A DNA stretch of 64,000 nt from Vespula vulgaris (taxonomy: Eukaryota; Arthropoda; Insecta; Hymenoptera; Vespidae), in the NCBI RefSeq assembly GCF_905475345.1, contig NC_066588.1, positions 4,310,001-4,374,000 on the forward strand, given 5' to 3'. A program made the position numbers and the translations under genes. The notes beneath the pieces are model-generated. The model saw only the letters and a list, made by a program, of their open reading frames with translations, was not told where the DNA came from and made no database searches. Each line of letters begins with the position of its first letter. The stretch's first letter is position 1. Below are positions 60,094 through 64,000 of the stretch, piece after piece.

Positions 60094-60357
60094 GTATGTA
60101 TATAATATTTACGCACGCGCGCGCATACACACACTTATATGCACACACGTTGCCTTGTCCGTGACGAATACACGCCCTACTTAACTCATCTAACGGATAA
60201 TTTTGCCCTTAATTGAAACCCTTTTATGAGACGCACTCGTTTTATCTATATTTCTGCGTCACTTCATACGCTTCATTTCATCGTTACAATCTTCTTTTTA
60301 AAGGTTAGGATAGGTCAATGTGATTATTTAAACTTTTACTATTAGAAAGATGCCATG

Positions 60358-60397
<40 letters not shown>

Positions 60398-60858
60398 TGG
60401 CAATGAAAGAGCTTTATGATTGGTTGATCGTTTGATATTTCATCTTAAAATTAACTTTTTTTTTTGTTTCGTTTTTGTTTCTTTATAGAGTAGAGAGAAA
60501 GAGAAAGAGAGAGAGATTCGTTTTTATCCTTTTTTACCGATCGATTTGACACCATCCGAATCAATAAATAAATTCGTTCGTATTTCTAGTAGTTGTTGCT
60601 TTTCGCGTAAAGATATGAATGATTACTTAGGTCGCGCACGATCGATTTCACGCGCGTAGTGGTACCAGTGGTTTATAAGCAATGATCAGAAACTGTTTCA
60701 TGGACGCAAAGTAACTTTTAATCATAGAAGGACGAACTAAATGTCTATTATTCGAACGTTCGAAATTATCGATAATATTATATGAAAATGAAAATCTCTT
60801 CTGAAAGGAAATGTATAGAATATGATTCGAGGACAATAATAAAAAAAATTCCTTTCTC

Positions 60859-60903
<45 letters not shown>

Positions 60904-62738
60904 TATAGGTAGGCGTATTTCTCGTATCTACAAGGCGTGTATAAATAAAGCAAAGACAAAGCGTAGGTAGAACTTTTGTCAGTGTCTATCCAAAGACGTC
61001 TCTACCTACGACTTCAGATATGCTATTAAATATATACAGGGTGTCATAAACATTTTTTCAACGAATCTTATCAATATATACGTGTGTACTTCACAATTTG
61101 AAACAGGCAAATTTTTAATCCATTCTTATCAACAAAAATATAAATTTTCAACTTATATTATTATTTTTGTATTTTCATTCTTACAATGTATATTTTATAG
61201 ATAGTTTGTATAATACCACTCAATATATTAGCTACTACAGAAGCTTGTAATTATTTTTTTTTTTCTTTTCTTTTTCTTTCTTTTATCTCAAAGATAACAA
61301 ATAATTACTTTATAAGAACGTCTCTATTTGGTCCGAGTTCAACGACTACTGAAGTTGTCGTCGATCGATAAGTCAATGAATCATTAATGAATAACGACAA
61401 AAATAGAGACAGAACTTCTTTTCCTATTCTACGTGAATCCTTTCGTTATTTAAAATAAGTTTTCTTGATGAAAATTTATTTGTTCTTTTACAGATTAGCG
61501 GTATCGTCTTCATTTCCGTGGGCGCAGTAATTCTGGTCGGTTACAGCACTTACAACAATTTCGTCGACAGCTGGTTCTTCGCCGCACCTGTCTTAATGAT
61601 AATCGTCGGCGTTGTAGTCTTCTTGGTGTCGTTCTTTGGTTGTTGCGGCGCAATAAAGGAAAATCATTGCATGTTGATAACAGTACGCAAGTTTAAAAAA
61701 GAAAAAAGACAGAGAAAAATTCATTTACCGCCATTTGTCGTGCCGTTCATTTTTTGAGATTATTATAGTCGCCATTTTTTTTTTATTTATTTATTATTTG
61801 TTTTGTTTTTTTTTATGTAATCCAAACATATCTCCTTGTATCTATACTATCTTCATTTTCTTTTTAGTACTCGGTCTTCTTGATGATCATCTTTGCGCTC
61901 GAATTGGGTATAGGTATCTCAGGCTACGTAATGCGTAATGAAGTGGATTCTATGTTACTTAATCATTTGAATACAACCTTTTATCAATACAAAACTGATG
62001 ATGACATTCGTAAATCCTGGGATATCATGCAGTACGACGTAAGTAAATAAAAACCGGTTATACATAATTTCTTTGTATATTTATCCTTACCTTTTTTCTT
62101 TACACTCACATACGCGCATACACGTACATATTGCTTGCTGGAATAGAATTACATCTCATCCTTTTCTGCGAAGGAAAAAGTTTATTCCATAATAAGTTCT
62201 TATTATAAAAGTAATATTAAGTTCTTCGAAAGATTTTACAAGTTCTTATACAATTGAAGATTAAGAAAATAAATTGGCCATTCAATTGAATAAGTTTTTA
62301 TTTCTCTTTTTTATTTTTATTTTATTTTTTTTTTTTTATTTCTTTTTTTTCGGAATACTGTACAAACGTATATACGTATTCGCCTTGTAAACTGTGAATC
62401 AATATCTACTTCGTCTCTTTTTCCCTCGTATGCTAGATTATTGTATCTATGTACCCCATATATATATATATATATATATATATGTACGTGTGGTACGAGA
62501 ATATACTACTCGTATATTACCACGTACATTCCACATAACCTTACCACATACTAACTTACGTACACGTATCATATCTATTTCTATTTGTATGTAGCTTAGT
62601 ATTAATGATACTACAAGGATCCTTGAATATTTCCTAGCATTTCGAGTTCCCTATATATATACGTAAAACGATTCTTTTTCGTCATTATCCTTTTCTATAG
62701 AAAATCTTAAAAATCATTATTTTATCGAAATATTACAT

Positions 62739-62793
<55 letters not shown>

Positions 62794-64000
62794 TTACACG
62801 TGATATTTAAGCTCGATCGATCAGGTAACTTAATAAACTTGGTATTTAAGCGAAGTATGTTATACACTGGGTCACGCTATGTATAAGTACAGTTTATAAA
62901 TGTATACGGTGTCCCAATTGAATTTACTATTTTGAATATCTCCGTTATAAAGTACAGTAATATCATAATCATTTATTTTTCTAATTTATATATATATATA
63001 TATATATGACATTATGGTTTTCCTGATTTATTTATCACTGTATGTTGGTAACAGTAGACGGTTTAAAAATAAAAAGAATTAATTTACCGTATTATTTTAT
63101 CGGTAATTATCGTCGCCATATTATCTTTTATCAAGCTATTTATCTATAGCATTTTTCAATACTTTCTATTTTAATATTCGATGAATATAATATATATATA
63201 TGTTGTTATTATTATTATTATCATTTAATTGAATTTTATATTTCTATCGAAATATCACGATAAATTCAAATAGGACCCCCCGGTATACATACTTACACAA
63301 TATATACATCTTCACTGGTGAAAGGGAAATTGTGTAAGAATCACTTGATCGATTACCGAACGCGTTTCCGTTGCTTAGTATGAGTTTAATAATAATAATA
63401 ATAATAATTCAACCAAGAGAGACCTTCGTAGTCCTTGGTGATATTCGAGCTCAATAATAATTGTTTTGTATACATGATATCCCCATAAATCTATCCATTA
63501 ATTCGATAATATTATTATTATAGTTACGATGCTGTGGTATAGAAAGTCCAGCAGATTGGGCCAAGCTCGATTACATGGATAATGTTATACCGAATTCTTG
63601 TTGTACTGAAATTTCTGCTGGTGATAAATGTGATTCGAATTCGATTTATTCCAACTCTGAAGGCTGCATGTCCAAGTTAGAACAGACCATTAAATACAAT
63701 TCTTTGGCTTTAGCATCTGTTGGCATAGGAATTACTCTTATTCAGGTAAGATAAATTTTAATTTCTTTACGAGACAAGACGTTTTATATATATATATTTT
63801 TTTTTTTATTTTCTAATGATATGCGAAAGAATGTCACAACAAAAGATTTTTGTTTCGATGAAAATTAGATTTAAATCACATTTGAAATATCATTAGTAGT
63901 TCCTAACTTTAAAAAAAAAACGAAAGAATAAACGACAACGAGTTTAAATGAGACACCCAGTATATTGGTCTATTCTATTGCGATCGCAAGTCGTATTAAG
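55768..64000 (+). CDS. Tetraspanin C, CD63-like, 3' end outside window
   Basis: Join 55768-55830, 61494-61682, 61868-62038, 63524-63745, then an open intron to the right edge (215 aa seen, all phase 0; the final exon with the end of TM4 and tail is missing). Exon 1 gives ACVKYMLFLFNLIFA. TM2 ends SFFGCCGAIKENHCM. TM3 begins YSVFLMIIFALELGIG. The large loop has LRCCG (142-146), PNSCC, then single Cys residues in DKCDS and EGCMS, and an NTT sequon. Exons 2 and 3 are 189 and 171 nt, matching tetraspanins A and B. Intron 1 is about 5.7 kb. It is transcribed away from tetraspanin B. The CD63-like class is inferred from the loop Cys pattern; the tail motif cannot be checked. Confidence 0.9.
57999..58091. 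mobile_element. 93-base inverted-repeat element with ACAGGGTG ends
   Basis: The left end reads TATACAGGGTGGGCCAAAAA. The right end on the minus strand reads TATACACAGGGTGAGTCAAAAG. The arms are about 28 bases, leaving a core of only about 35 bases, so the whole could fold into a hairpin. It lies in tetraspanin C intron 1. Superfamily unknown. Confidence 0.6.
58145..58640. mobile_element. About 495-base element with TTATGAAACATCC-type ends
   Basis: The right end (58613-58640) contains ATGTATTATGAAACATCCTG. The left end (58145-58170), read on the minus strand, has ATATATTATGAAACATTCTA. The inverted ends are about 27 bases with few mismatches. The interior has no long open frame. A third, isolated copy of the end (GTATTATGAAACACACTGTA) lies at 58712-58731. 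This fits a non-autonomous DNA transposon. Confidence 0.6.
62039..63523. other. Tetraspanin C intron 3
   Basis: About 1.5 kb of AT-rich intron with (TA)n at 62458-62483 and 62740-62788, and a degenerate TATACGGTGTCCCA motif at 62903-62916. No other feature seen. Confidence 0.6.

Larger units (their letters stand above)
55831..61493. other. Tetraspanin C intron 1
   Basis: A 5.7-kb intron. It contains (TC)n at about 55950-56035, a GC-richer patch at 56760-56900 with overlapping open frames on both strands and no recognisable protein, inverted-repeat elements at 57999-58091 and 58145-58640, a second GC-richer patch at 58845-58970, (TA)n at about 60047-60090 and 60863-60897, and an ACAGGGTGTC motif near 61035. 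Confidence 0.6.

Overview
The window looks like nuclear DNA from an insect, most likely a hymenopteran (wasp, bee or ant). It is AT-rich, packed with microsatellites, and carries intron-split genes of typical insect families: the kinesin adaptor Milton, a short PGRP, ALKBH4 and CD63-like tetraspanins. Species and order are inferred from content and composition, not proven. Exon boundaries below were chosen by hand from GT/AG sites, reading phase and family similarity. All joins reported for the recognised genes keep frame.

Layout. 1-5.6 kb: no convincing gene. 5.6-6.1 kb: an intronless, acidic orphan protein of 171 aa. 8.0-10.6 kb: a three-exon, strongly diverged selenophosphate synthetase-like gene whose catalytic residues are replaced; its first intron carries a transposon-like insertion with inverted ends. 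12.7-13.5 kb: a GC-richer, promoter-like island with a CTCF-like site. 17.35-17.84 kb: a coding exon rich in His and Gln that is phase-compatible with milton. 23.7-27.7 kb: milton (TRAK), seven coding exons. 27.7-32.9 kb: simple-sequence-rich 3' flank.

32.9-34.75 kb (minus): a secreted, non-catalytic PGRP, head to head with ALKBH4 (35.3-36.6 kb, plus). 37.6-41.8 kb (minus), 44.1-49.2 kb (minus) and 55.8 kb to the right edge (plus, last exon outside): three tetraspanins with nearly identical exon plans, evidently tandem duplicates. A tRNA-Ser(UGA) gene sits inside the first intron of the second tetraspanin on the opposite strand.

Functional themes: mitochondrial transport (milton), innate immune recognition (PGRP), 2-oxoglutarate-dependent demethylation (ALKBH4) and endolysosomal membrane organisation (tetraspanins). 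Nothing suggests one operon-like pathway. The most unusual items are the selenophosphate synthetase-like protein without its catalytic residues, the PGRP that has lost three of four zinc or catalytic residues, and a family of short inverted-repeat elements ending in ACAGGGTG- or GAAACATCC-type motifs that recurs mainly in the right part.
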